From Chara braunii (lineage: Eukaryota > Streptophyta > Charophyceae > Charales > Characeae), in NCBI GenBank assembly GCA_003427395.1, contig BFEA01000398.1, forward strand, positions 78,344 through 101,800: 23,457 nt of DNA. The letters are read 5' to 3'. Below, one piece after another: positions 1 to 8,605 of the stretch. Numbering within the stretch: position 1 is the first letter of the stretch; the number at the start of each line of letters is the position of its first letter. Both the position numbers and the translations under genes were made by a program. Under the pieces are notes generated by a model, which saw only the letters and a list, made by a program, of their open reading frames with translations, was not told the origin of the DNA and made no database searches.

Positions 1-55
1 CGGGGTTCACCTAATTTCGCTTATTTTCTTCGTAATTAAAATAAAAGGAAATTCA

Positions 56-432
56 TGATTTTCGGAATTTTAATTAGAAAATTACAAAAAATTTCATATC
101 TCCTTTTCTAGCCATTAAAATTTTTCAAAAAACGTCTCAAAACGTTCTCCTCGACAAGAGGTCAAACTTTGCTCCCAGTGCGCCTCTCGCAAAAAAGCAC
201 GGATCAGGAGATATCGAGGAAAAACCAATTAGAAATTTTAATCCATTATTTTTGAGATTTTTAATTAGAAAAATACAAAAAATTCCATATCTTTTTTTTC
301 TAGCCGTTAGAATTTTTCAAAAAACATCTCAAAACGTTCGCCTCCACGATAGGGCGAACTTTGCTCCCGGCGCGGCTCGCACGAAAGCGCGCGGATTGGG
401 AGATATTTAAAAAAAAACTAAATAAAATGATT
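56..432. repeat. Two tandem ~192-bp AT-rich repeat units
   Basis: Two diverged units lie head to tail at about 56-240 and 248-432. Shared words recur at a constant offset of 191-192: the TAATTAG word at 71 and 262, the TAGCC word at 109 and 301, GCTCCC at 171 and 363, and GGAT ahead of GGAGATAT or GGGAGATAT at 201 and 393. Each unit runs from an AT-rich half to a short GC-rich half. The array may continue left of the window. No coding potential is evident. It could be a satellite or the internal region of the small LTR element whose primer site lies at 541. Confidence 0.75.
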
Positions 433-540
433 ATAAAAAATAAAACTAATCAAGAAAACAAGCTAATTAGTGTTTGACTAATCAGCCCGTGCACCCCCGT
501 TGGTTGGGGAAGGCCGCGGCCTTGGGGGTGCCGCTCCCCT

Positions 541-557
541 CCCCGGCAACGGCGCCA
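541..557 (-). other. Primer-binding site complementary to tRNA-Asp 3' end
   Basis: On the plus strand these 17 bases read CCCCGGCAACGGCGCCA, which is the 3' end of plant-type tRNA-Asp including the CCA. The minus strand is therefore a perfect primer-binding site for an LTR retroelement transcribed leftwards. It sits 4 bases from the LTR edge at 562, the usual spacing. The match to tRNA-Asp is from memory of the plant tRNA. The geometry is seen directly. Confidence 0.75.
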
Positions 558-561
558 AAGT

Positions 562-738
562 TGTAAGGAAACCCGGGGAGGGGCCCCTACTGTTCGCTGA
601 AGCCAAAAGGCTACGACGCCTGTCACTCGCCTCGCCCGCTTCCGAGGTCCTCAGCGACAAGGAGGGTTCGAAGTCGGGAGCGTCCTGTCACGCTCCCTTT
701 TTTTTCTTTTTCTTCCTTTTTGTAATTTAGCAGCTTCA
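562..738 (-). mobile_element. Small 5' LTR (about 177 bp) of a minus-strand retroelement
   Basis: Read on the minus strand this segment begins TGAAGCTGC and ends CCTTACA, so it has TG...CA ends. The tRNA-Asp primer site follows immediately. A close copy lies at 18690-18864 in the same orientation and shares the same left edge, which defines the boundaries. An LTR this short is typical of TRIM or small Ty3/Ty1 elements. The body of the element would run left through position 1, and no coding sequence is visible there. The right flank (739 onward) shows no similarity to the flank of the second copy, as expected at an element edge. Confidence 0.65.
676..705 (+). other. Perfect 7-bp hairpin followed by T8 inside the small LTR
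   Basis: GGGAGCG (676-682) pairs with CGCTCCC (691-697) around an 8-base loop, and eight T residues follow. The same hairpin and T-run are retained in the second LTR copy at 18803-18824. A GGTTCGAAG word (665-673), like a tRNA T-loop or pol III B box, lies just upstream. On the plus strand this looks like the end of a pol III transcript. On the element's own minus strand it would be a stem after an A-rich stretch. No convincing A box was found. Confidence 0.5.
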
Positions 739-748
739 ATCAGCAAGG

Positions 749-900
749 AGTTCCAACAGTCAACTGGTATCGCTCAACAGTACGTTTCAGCACTCAATTA
801 ATAATTCAACCAATTGGTATCACTCACCAGTACGTTTTAGCTACTAGGGAGTTACAACCATCAACCGGTGTCACATAGCAGTGCGTTTCATCAGCCAATG
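749..900. repeat. Three degenerate ~50-bp tandem repeats
   Basis: The core GGTATC(G/A)CTCA(A/C)CAGTACGTTT recurs at about 766 and 816, and a diverged form at 867, giving a period of 50-51. Units are separated by short AT-rich stretches. There is no coding sense. This lies directly right of the small LTR. Confidence 0.65.
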
Positions 901-1075
901 GATAGTTCAGCCACCCCACGCAATGGTGATTTTTTTTTGTAGACAACTGGGAATTGCAACTAGGCCGCCATAGCAAGTTTCACAGTCAATTTTGGATGTG
1001 CCACCCCACTCTCTCTTTCTCTCCCATTCGCAGTTCTCGCTCCCTTACTCACACTGTTCTCCCTTCCTCAGTCTC

Positions 1076-1262
1076 AGTGCTCTCTCTCTCTCACTCTCGC
1101 TGTTCTCTCTCTCTCACTCTCGCTCTTCTCTCTCTCTCACTCTCGCTGTTCTCTCTCTCTCACTCTCGCTGTTCTCTCTCTCTCACTCTCGCTCTTCTCT
1201 CTCTCTCACTCTTGCTGTTCTCTCTCTCTCACTCTCGTTGCTCTTTCTCTCTCGCTCTCGTT
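1076..1262. repeat. 23-bp pyrimidine minisatellite
   Basis: A CT-only backbone is punctuated by CACTCTCGCTGTT or CACTCTCGCTCTT. The CGCT word recurs exactly every 23 bases (1098, 1121, 1144 and on), about seven copies, decaying on both sides into plain CT-rich sequence from about 1005 to 1275. Apparent Ser/Leu-rich open frames over it are a composition artefact. Confidence 0.85.
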
Positions 1263-1429
1263 CCCTCTCACTGCCTTTACTAACCATGGTCTTTAGTCGC
1301 CGAGCCCTAAGTTCAATCACTTCGGGCGGGGAAAGGGTTTAATATTACCTGTCTGGCCCGCCTGATCAGCGAGCTCAATTTGAGTGAGCTAATGAACCTC
1401 ATTGTCGAGGACCATTACGGCCCTACGTT

Positions 1430-1906
1430 CTGCACTGCTTTAGAGAGCGGATCATAGTTCAAAGTTCAAAACGTACCCAGGCAGGGGCAGCGACCGGATC
1501 AGTCAATTCTCTCCCATGTATATGAGCTGCTGAATCGGTCAGATTATCGTAGATGTATCTGCACTACTTTAGCGGGCAGATCTAAGTTCATCGAAATGTA
1601 CTTGGCAACGGGCACCGACCAGATCAGCCCCGTTTTTCCCCACGTATATGAGCTGCTGAAACGGCCAGATTATCGCCCATGTATCTGCACTGCTTTAGCG
1701 GGCAAATCGAAGTTCAACGTTCAAAATGTACTTGGCAAGGGGCAGCGACCAGATCAGCCCCGTTTTCTCCCTTGTACATGAGCCGCTGAAACGACCAGAT
1801 TATCGCCCACGTATCTGCACTGCTTTAGCGGACAGATCAAAGTTCAACGTTCAAAATGTACTTGGCAAGGGGCAGCGACCAGATCAGCCCCGTTTTCTCC
1901 CTTGTA
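1430..1906. repeat. ~130-bp tandem repeat, about four copies
   Basis: The phrase CTGCACTGCTTTAG followed by a GTTCAAA word and TACTTGGCAA recurs with a 130-bp period: the ATGTACTTGGCAA start is at 1596, 1726 and about 1856, with a diverged first copy near 1470. The last copy stops mid-unit at 1906, where a dinucleotide tract begins. Since 130 is not a multiple of three, open frames here change phase each unit and are not genes. 1290-1430 upstream shows nothing recognisable. Confidence 0.85.
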
Positions 1907-1907
1907 N

Positions 1908-1997
<90 letters not shown>
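1908..1997. repeat. (CT)n(GT)n compound microsatellite
   Basis: About 44 bases of CT are followed by about 46 bases of TG. A single ambiguous base at 1907 joins it to the truncated 130-bp repeat, which suggests the assembly is uncertain at this junction. Confidence 0.95.
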
Positions 1998-1999
<2 letters not shown>

Positions 2000-2275
2000 G
2001 CCTCTCTCTATCTTCAAGAAAAAAAAACATGACGCGAAATGTGTAGCAATGGAGGCCGGGAAAGTGGAAGTAGAGGAGGAGGAAGGAAGACGATGGAGAT
2101 GCACACGGCACCTTCCCTCCTCCTCCTCTACTCCCACCTTCCTGCTTCCATCTCCATTGTAACAGCGAATACCCCAACATGGGCAGATCCCTGGAGGAAA
2201 ATATATGATGCAGATGACATGGGTACTATTCTCTGGAAATATTGGATGTGGAATGATCTATGGACACAAGTAATT
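1998..2275. other. Interval without a recognisable gene
   Basis: Purine-rich then pyrimidine-rich sequence separates the microsatellite from the left edge of the LTR homology. It does not match the distal part of the other LTR (9910-10065), which should lie here if the 3' LTR were complete. No supported gene or RNA. Confidence 0.5.
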
Positions 2276-2982
2276 AAATGTTTCAATCAATTATTCATTA
2301 CACCCCTGCTCTCCTCCTGTCAACCGAACAACTCCAAGAATCTCAACCACGAAATCTGTTCCACCTCCAATCAACCCCCAACAATAAACTTCGACAAAGT
2401 TTCAGTGAAAGTTTCCCTTCTCCCCACGACCCCCAACCTCCAATGATAGCCCACTGTTGAAAACAGCATCTCGTCATGCCCCGAGCGTGTGAGTAGAGAC
2501 GCTGATCTGGCATGAGCCAGATATAAAGTTGCAGTGCCGCAAACCACCGTGAAGAAGATGGTGAACCTCAATGAAGAAGATGATGGCTGCCCTGGTATGG
2601 CAGCAACCAGCAACAAGCCGCTTGATGAACAGTGGCATCCTTCAACCCCCACAAACAGCAGCGTGATGGCAGTGGCATCAGCACTTGACGAACTACTACA
2701 GGTGCTGCCTCCTCAAGCAGCAGGGCACCCCAGCTATGGCTGCCCAAGTTCCCCTTTGAAGAGGAAGAAGACTGAGCACTGAAATAGTGTCGCTCACGTA
2801 CTCCCGTCGCCACTTGCCAAAAAAAAAAGGGAGAAAAGAACCCCTAAACTTGTCGGCCTATGCCTACTTCTACCCGACTTCCCTAGACCTACAACACAGC
2901 AGTCACCTACAAACCTATATGACCGTCCAAACAGCAGGCAATCTTAGTGTACAGCCAGCGTAAGCAACTGCAATTCATTGCA
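2276..2982 (-). repeat. 3' LTR, incomplete at its outer end
   Basis: This segment aligns to 10066-10775 over about 707 bases with small differences. Its inner end is the TG of minus-strand TGCAATGAATTG, directly beside the polypurine tract. The outer ~156 bases found in the other LTR (9910-10065, the U5 side) are not present left of 2276. Homology is lost about a dozen bases past the minus-strand AATAAA-like site. The plus-strand open frames across it are antisense and not supported. Confidence 0.88.
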
Positions 2983-2995
2983 TTCCTACCCTCTC
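2983..2995 (-). other. Polypurine tract
   Basis: The minus strand reads GAGAGGGTAGGAA, immediately followed by the LTR start TGCAATG. This is the expected plus-strand priming site of an LTR retrotransposon. It fixes both the orientation and the inner edge of the 3' LTR. Confidence 0.85.
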
Positions 2996-3014
2996 GGGGA
3001 GCGAGGACCCCGAG

Positions 3015-3416
3015 CTAGAAGTGTCCATGAGGAGACTGTCTGAGCAATTGCCCTTTCTGTTGAGCCTCGTAGAACCGCACGACTGAATTTGCAGACTTGA
3101 GAAGTTACGTCCTTGTAAACCAACGGTCCTCAGTGTGAGGTTGAAAGCAGAACTTCACAAGGTATTCACAGTTGGGGTTTGTGCCCCTCTAATCCTCTAT
3201 GATCTCAACTTCATATCCCTTTCCAGGGATAGGAGGTCCAAACTGCGGTGGCCTATCAGGAAATGCATCAGCAGGAGTGAAAGGCAGCAGTTTTGAGGTA
3301 TGGAATACCGGATAGGTCCTGATATGAGGGGGTATAGAAAGCACATAGGAGGGTCCAAATGGATTTGGCCCCACAGTATCAAGCACCTGCCATGGGCCAT
3401 AGTAAACAGGCAACAA
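3015..3416 (-). pseudogene. Integrase GPY/F module and chromodomain (broken)
   Basis: The first 75 residues, from 3416, contain YYGPWQVLD, then YVLSIPP and a VFHTSKLLPF block, the GPY/F module that ends chromoviral integrases. The frame then continues past a TAG at about 3189 into a chromodomain-like stretch: YEVEIIED, EYLVKF, TEDRWF and a final VVRFYEA near 3063. Chromodomains usually read YEVE-, YLVKW and W-containing segments, so this is the targeting module. It carries two in-frame stops, at about 3189 and just after the RWFTRT word, and ends with a stop at 3015-3017. Only about 20 bases then separate it from the polypurine tract. Confidence 0.85.
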
Positions 3417-3431
3417 CTTTCTTGATATGTC

Positions 3432-4172
3432 CTATTCGTCAATTAGTTCAAATCTTTTTACCCATACCCAATGGCCTAGCTGTATAGTAGAGGGAGAGCG
3501 ATGCTTGATAGTTTGTTCGACCATCCTCTTCTGGGCATTGAACATGTTAGTTCCGACTTTCCCCAGGTCTCTCTCATAACTCTTGGTGAATTCTGTAGTT
3601 TCAAGAGTCGGTCTAGGCTTAGCCTTGTCAACAAGATCATCAAGAGGTTGTCTTGGATCTCTGGCAAAGTGCAACATATAGGATGTAAAACCTGTAGTGC
3701 TGTGAACAAACATGTTATACATCACTTGTGCCCTGGACAAATCTTTGTCCAAGTCCTGCTAATCAGGTGTGATCACAGGACGCAACAACTGAAACAAGAC
3801 TTGGTTCATCATTTCAGCCTGTCCATTGGCTTCAAGATGCCGACCAGAAGTAATGTCTAGCCTATAATGAAGGTAGACTTTGCAGAAAGACTGCCACTCA
3901 TCGCTGCAAGATTTGCGGTCTCTGTTGGTAACAATGGAGGTTGGGCACCCATGGACATTAACCCACCTCTCAGCAAACGGCTCTCTGACCAGAGGTACTC
4001 TGGCCTCAACAGGTAAGGGAATAAACTCAACAAACTTAGAGAAATGATCAACACACACCATTACCTGTCTCATGCCACGTGAAGTAGCCTTGCCCAGATC
4101 AGTGAAGTCAATGGACACAGACTCACCAAGACCATCAAGAATAGGCAGAGGTTTGATTAGTTACATAGGAGG
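3432..4172 (-). pseudogene. Integrase catalytic core (broken)
   Basis: Retroviral-type integrase joins element cDNA to the target. The DDE core is recognisable. SIDFTDLG keeps the first Asp. VTNRDRK stands where VSDRDxxF is usual, so the second catalytic Asp is Asn. EANGQAEMMNQ keeps the Glu of the TDGQTE block. The following part has MYNMFVHSTTGFTSYM, equivalent to the YN..H.STG block. All pieces share one frame with the RNase H part upstream. Stops interrupt it at about 4173, in the short link before SIDF, at 3759 and at 3432. Confidence 0.9.
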
Positions 4173-5132
4173 TCATCTGTGGGCCTTGTTCCTTTGACAC
4201 AACTCACAACTCTCGAAGTACTTGAGTATATCCTCTTTCATCTTAGACCAATAGAAGCGCTGGATCATGGCAGCATAAGTCTTTATGAACCCTAAATGAC
4301 CACGAGCATCATGACATTTTGAAATTAGATAAGTTATGATTTTTTGGTCGTTGGGGATACACAAACGTTCCTCCTCCTCACTAATCGTGTACAACAATCT
4401 TGAGGTTAAGGTATAGCCAAACTCAGAATTGGGGTCAGTATGCAAATTCCTAACTCTGGGACCAAGGACTGGGTCCTGAGGCAGTGCATCTGCAACGGCC
4501 TGCCCAGTAGAATCCCCAAATGAGTAAGTACGCACAATGGCAACAAAAGTGTCAGGTCTGCGAAAGAGTGCATCAACCACTCTATTGTAGCATCCTTTCT
4601 TGTGCGTTAGTTCAAAGTCAAGACCATATATGAACTGAATGTACCTCGCCAGTTTGTCATTCAACTCCCCCTGGGTCTTCAATGTAGAATGATTTGAATA
4701 AATCTTGAAGTGTTTACCCAGTAAGAAGTGTTTCCACTGTTTCAAGGCAAAAACCAAAGCATACAATTCTTTTTCATAGGTAGATGTTTGAATGTTCTGC
4801 ACTTTTATCTTCTTACTCATGAATTTTATTGGTTTCATACCCGTCTCATCATCTTGCTGCAAAATTGTACCTACACCATAATGACTTGCATATGTGATCA
4901 ACACAAACGGCAAGGTAGGGTCAGGCAGTTTGAGCACAGGTGTCTCGGTAAGGGCTTTCTTCAATATGAAGAACGCCAACTGACATGTGAGTGTCCATTT
5001 GAAAGAGACATCCTTAGCCAACATGTTAGTTAGGGGGATGACATAGCAGAGAAGTTTTTTATGAACTTCCTGTAGTAGGATACCAAACCCATGAATGACC
5101 TGATATCTCTGACTGTCTGAGGTTGGGGCCAA
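4173..5132 (-). pseudogene. RNase H and integrase zinc-binding domain
   Basis: This 319-residue open stretch covers the RT-RNase H connection, the RNase H domain and the H2C2 zinc domain of integrase. RNase H landmarks are TYASHYGVG (usually TDAS, so the first acidic residue is Tyr), TYEKELYAL with the Glu kept, and YSNHSTLK (usually TDHxxL, Asp to Asn). The zinc domain shows HDARGHLG, then CELCQRNK, the conserved His, His, Cys, Cys set. Loss of two catalytic acids means the RNase H would be inactive. It ends at a TGA directly after the zinc domain, and the same frame continues into the integrase core. Confidence 0.9.
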
Positions 5133-5245
5133 TCCTTACCAGCAACCAGTTTAGAGGCTTTTGTGGAGAAAGCCTCTGCAAAAACAACATGACTCAACTA
5201 CAAGACAGAAGAGGCATCAAAGGATGTATTTTCTCTGTTAATCGT

Positions 5246-6001
5246 TTACTTGTTTTCTCTCAAAATTTGCAGAACCTGTCTGAGATGATTAGCATGGTCT
5301 TCAACAATCTTGCTGAATACAAGTATGTTATCTAAATAGACAATAACAAAACGATCCAGAAAAGGGCTGAAGATATGACTCATTTCAGCTTGGAAGGTAC
5401 CTGGTGTACTGCACAAACGAAATGGCATGACCAGATACTCATAGGTGTCATATCGGGTCTTGAAGGTTGTCTTGTGCACATCCTCTTCAACCATTTCAAT
5501 CTGATGATACCCAAATTTCATATCAATTTTGTTGAAGGCCTTGCAGCCTTGCACCATATCCAAAAGATCATCGATCCTAGGCAAGTGCTCTGAGCTCTTC
5601 CCAATTATCTTGTTTACGATCTTTGTAGTCAATGCACATTCTGAATTTACCATTCTCTTTGGGCCAAAAAGGACAGGTGCCCCATACTCAGAAGAGTTGG
5701 GCCTAATTCATCCCTTCTCAATTCGAGACTCTAACTGTTTCCTTAGATCATCCAACTCAGCAGGAGACATCCAATACACACTGTCCTTGGGGGGGGTAGA
5801 GTCAGAGAGGATCTCAATGCGATGTTTGGTTTGCCTATGCACAAGTCCAATAGGCTCCTGGGCCAAGTCAACAAAGTCATCAATCACTTTTTTAATGGTG
5901 GGGCCACACCGAGGAGAGGATGAATCTGTTTGTGAGACATAAGCAACAAACAAATTGTTATGATTAGTTTCCTTTGACAAGTAAAACTTTCTTGCCCTCA
6001 T
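5246..6001 (-). pseudogene. Reverse transcriptase of the chromovirus (broken)
   Basis: Residues from 6001 downward give the N-terminal RT block: HRIEIL, then YWMSPAELDDLRKQLE and EKG, followed by a TGA where Trp is usual. FRMCIDY near 5640 lies in a neighbouring frame, so two compensating shifts exist between about 5650 and 5585. The core from 5653 carries [22 protein letters not shown] (motif A Asp kept), [15 protein letters not shown] (motif B) and [10 protein letters not shown] (motif C). The usual YLDD is YLDN, which removes a catalytic Asp. The reading frame then breaks between 5246 and 5132 before RNase H. Confidence 0.93.
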
Positions 6002-6229
6002 ACAATAACAATTGTCTTAGGATGAAAGTTAGTAGCTAAGACACATGGTCTTAGCTCACCCTGTGCATTCTTCAATTGAACACTGGGCAGGGTCCAATCA
6101 ATTGAAGGGTTAGTGGCTTTAAGCCACTTAAGACTCAGGACCATGTCAAAGGGAAGGTGAGGAAACACATAAAAGTTAAGATTTTGTCTGACCTCCCCTT
6201 AGCATCAAAAGTGACAGGAACACCTTGAT

Positions 6230-6440
6230 CGCCTATTTGACTGTGATTGACTATGAGTTACCAATTTGAATCTAAGTCAGAGACTTTGAGACCCAAATGG
6301 AGTTCAAAAACTCCATTTGGTGAAATGAAGTTTCTGATGGCTCCACAGTCCAACAGGGTTTTCAATCGGGTCCTGTTGATGAGTGGTTTGAGAAATATCA
6401 ATTCTGATTTCACCTTTGTTTTATCTTTCAATTGAAGAAA
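6230..6440 (-). pseudogene. Retroviral-type aspartic protease
   Basis: A short minus-strand stretch reads KTLLDCGAIRNFIS, with the LLDCGA codons at 6342-6356. Ty3/gypsy proteases carry LLDSGA(T/S)xNFI here, so this is the active-site loop with Ser or Thr replaced by Cys. A LGLKV word follows and the frame ends in a stop soon after. It lies between the gag knuckle and the RT, as expected. 6002-6230 is presumably the decayed protease-RT link. Confidence 0.75.
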
Positions 6441-6639
6441 GAGGGAACAATGCTGATCGCGAACTCACCCTGAGACAATGGTTCATCTGCAAAGGGCTCA
6501 ATGTATGAGTACATTGAGTCTGCTGCAGCCTCAATGGAGTCCAGGACACAAGTTGAATCATCTGCAGAAGAAGATGAGTTCACCTATGCTGGCCTGTCTA
6601 TTTTTTCTTAACTGTTGGCCCAGGTTGGACTCTTTCACA

Positions 6640-6920
6640 TAGTGATTGCCCTTACATCTGAGGCAAACACCCTGATCCTTCCTCTTGTGCTAGACTGTTT
6701 CCTGAATTTTCAAATCTCTCTAGGGAAAAGAGGCAGGATTCATGGGGTTAGCCGGGCATCTAGCAAACTTGGGTAAGGCTTTTGTGGACCACTGAGGTGT
6801 TTGCATGACCCCTTCCTGGAACTGGAGTTCCTTTGACCCTGAGAGGCGGTCAACGGAGACCGTAATTTTCAGAGAACTTATCATGCCATTTATAACAAAA
6901 TTCAAGGGTCGTTTTAACAA
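6640..6920 (-). pseudogene. Gag C-terminal part with degenerate zinc knuckle
   Basis: From 6920 the minus strand has a 66-residue open frame (LNFVINGMISSLK at its start) that resembles the region between capsid and nucleocapsid. It stops at 6720. In another frame at about 6640-6690 a CLRCKGNHYVKES word is visible: Cys, Cys and His of a CCHC knuckle, with the last Cys changed to Ser. CCHC knuckles bind element RNA in Gag. The assignment rests on position and this motif. Confidence 0.65.
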
Positions 6921-6924
6921 AACT

Positions 6925-7230
6925 TGTCACCAAATTATAGACTAGAGATCATAATTACTAACTGCAAAAAAAAAAAAAAAAAAAACAATAAAACAGCAAG
7001 GCAAAAGTACGCTTTCGTGCAAATTTCACCAACATTCAATTTCACAAATCTTGAGAAATTTCAGAAAGCTTAGCAGTGGAAATTCCAATGCTCCAAGTGA
7101 GACCAAATTTGGTACACGACAACCTTGAACCAAAAAGAAAAAGGCAAAAAATAAAATAAAATAAATAATTGACCCCCCAAACCCTTTCTTTCAGTTTTGG
7201 ACCTGTTAGTCAGGAGCTGAAACTGGGGGT
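6925..7230 (-). other. AT-rich non-coding insert splitting gag
   Basis: Gag-like coding from the right runs to about 7245 (ending in an RVNTRG word and a stop) and resumes left of 6920. Between them are about 300 bases with stops in all frames and several A/T runs. On the minus strand the segment ends with a 20-base T run followed by TTGCAG, the look of a plant 3' splice site. It may be an intron or a small insertion. No target-site duplication was seen. Confidence 0.4.
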
Positions 7231-8605
7231 TCCCGTTAACCACGTGTGTTGACCCTGGAATTGAGTGCCCCCTTTGAGAATGCCATCAATGTCTGGGTAA
7301 CTGCAAGAGCAACCTGCTCTGGTGAGAATCTTGCATCTTGGCCAGTTGGCGGAGTAGATCCACCCTAGGCAGGAGCTGCAAAATCATCATCAGATTCCAT
7401 ACCATACATGCCTCCCTTTCGCTTCCTCCTACTCTGGGAAGAGGATCTGCTTCCCTTCTGGGACACGGACTGGATCTGAAGTGTAGCCTCCATATCCAGT
7501 GTTGCTCTGCCAAAGGCCCTCCAATCTTTGTGGCCTGCAATGTACAGGGTTATGGAATACTTCTCTGGAGTTGTCCTGACAAACCAAGTTAGTTGTCAAC
7601 CTTAGACATCTCTAGACCAGGTATGGAGGTAAGGCGCTCGAATGGTGTGTAGAGTTTGGTCAGGGGTCCCTGCGATGTGCTTTGGCCAATTCTGACAAAC
7701 TCGTCTGCAACCTTTCGGGCCTTCTCCTTGTCAACAAAACGTATGTCCAGGCTCTGAAAAATTGCAATTCAATCCTATTGCAACTCTCCAATCATTCAGT
7801 TGTTTCTAGGCCTTGCTGGCCTCAGAAGTAGCCCACTTGAGAGTTGAGTCCCCAAGCATAGCCACTGTAGACCTTGTTGACTTCTGGGGAGGTGAACCCC
7901 TTGAGATATGCAGTCCAGTCTGTCACAACCACTTTGGAATCATCTCTAGTGAATTTGTCACGCTGGATCATCTTGGGGTATCTAGAATCAACAGCACCCT
8001 GTCCAGGAGTCACAGGTGTTCCCGCCCCAATATTAAGAGGCACCACGTTCTTTGAAGGTATTGTCGTTTTGTCCTTGGGGCTGCTGTGTTTGGATGATGT
8101 AGCAGAAGACAATAACAGTTGGAATGTGATGGAGAAGGTGAAGGTGGAGGAGTAGGCACGGGGATCTTGTTGGCAGCGTCAGAGAGGGAGGACAACTGAC
8201 CTTCAATGACAGATGTCATGTCTTCCACAGTGGTCATTCTGTCCACCCAAGAAGAGTAGGCATCTCGCATACCAGTCACTTCCAATCCGATCCACTCAGC
8301 AAGGAGACGATTGGTTTCATTGAACCTCCTGTCTCCTTCTGCTTGCAGGCAGTAATCAGCAAGGGCTTCCTTTCTGTTTACTTCCTTGGTCTTTCTCTTT
8401 GCCTCTTCCTTCTCCTCCTGCAGCTTCTCCACCTGCGCCTTGGCCGCTTCTGCACCTTCAACACAGCTTCCAAGGCGAACTCCACATCGCATTTGGGAAT
8501 GAGAGGGTCTTTCCTCTTTTCCACCTGAGTATCCGCTGGAGGTGGAGGTGGAGGGGCTGCCTCCTCGTCCTTCCCAGAACCGCCTGAGCCATCCTTATCC
8601 CCCAT
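7231..8605 (-). pseudogene. Gag N-terminal and capsid region (frameshifted)
   Basis: The likely start is the ATG at 8605, giving a Gly/Ser/Pro-rich opening (MGDKDGSGGSGKDEE, then six prolines). After a frameshift near 8480 comes a Lys/Glu-rich coiled coil (QVEKLQEEKEEAKRKTKEV), then a segment ending in PTPPPSPSPS. A third frame (8112-7822) gives a capsid-like block with DWTAYLKGFTSPEV. Further shifts lead to LDIRFVDKEKARKVADEF (about 7750) and YSITLYIAGHKDWRAFG. Length, coiled-coil start and position upstream of protease fit a plant chromoviral Gag, the particle-forming RNA-binding protein. At least three frameshifts prevent expression. Confidence 0.75.

Noticed and set aside
665-697. A tRNA gene suggested by GGTTCGAAG and the hairpin
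   Set aside because: No cloverleaf or A box can be built with the right spacing. Only isolated tRNA-like words are present.
1005-1342. Ser/Leu-rich plus-strand ORFs of 109 and 116 codons
   Set aside because: They lie over the 23-bp CT minisatellite and are open in two frames purely by composition.
1596-2046. ORFs starting MYLATG and MYLARG
   Set aside because: They cover the 130-bp tandem repeat, whose length is not divisible by three, so the frame is not maintained from unit to unit.
2371-2813. ORFs on both strands at 2371-2813 and their partners at 10359-10691
   Set aside because: They lie inside the paired LTRs of the chromovirus, and the two copies do not keep the same frame open.
3501-6435. 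Plus-strand ORFs across the pol region
   Set aside because: They are antisense to recognisable protease, RT, RNase H and integrase motifs on the minus strand.
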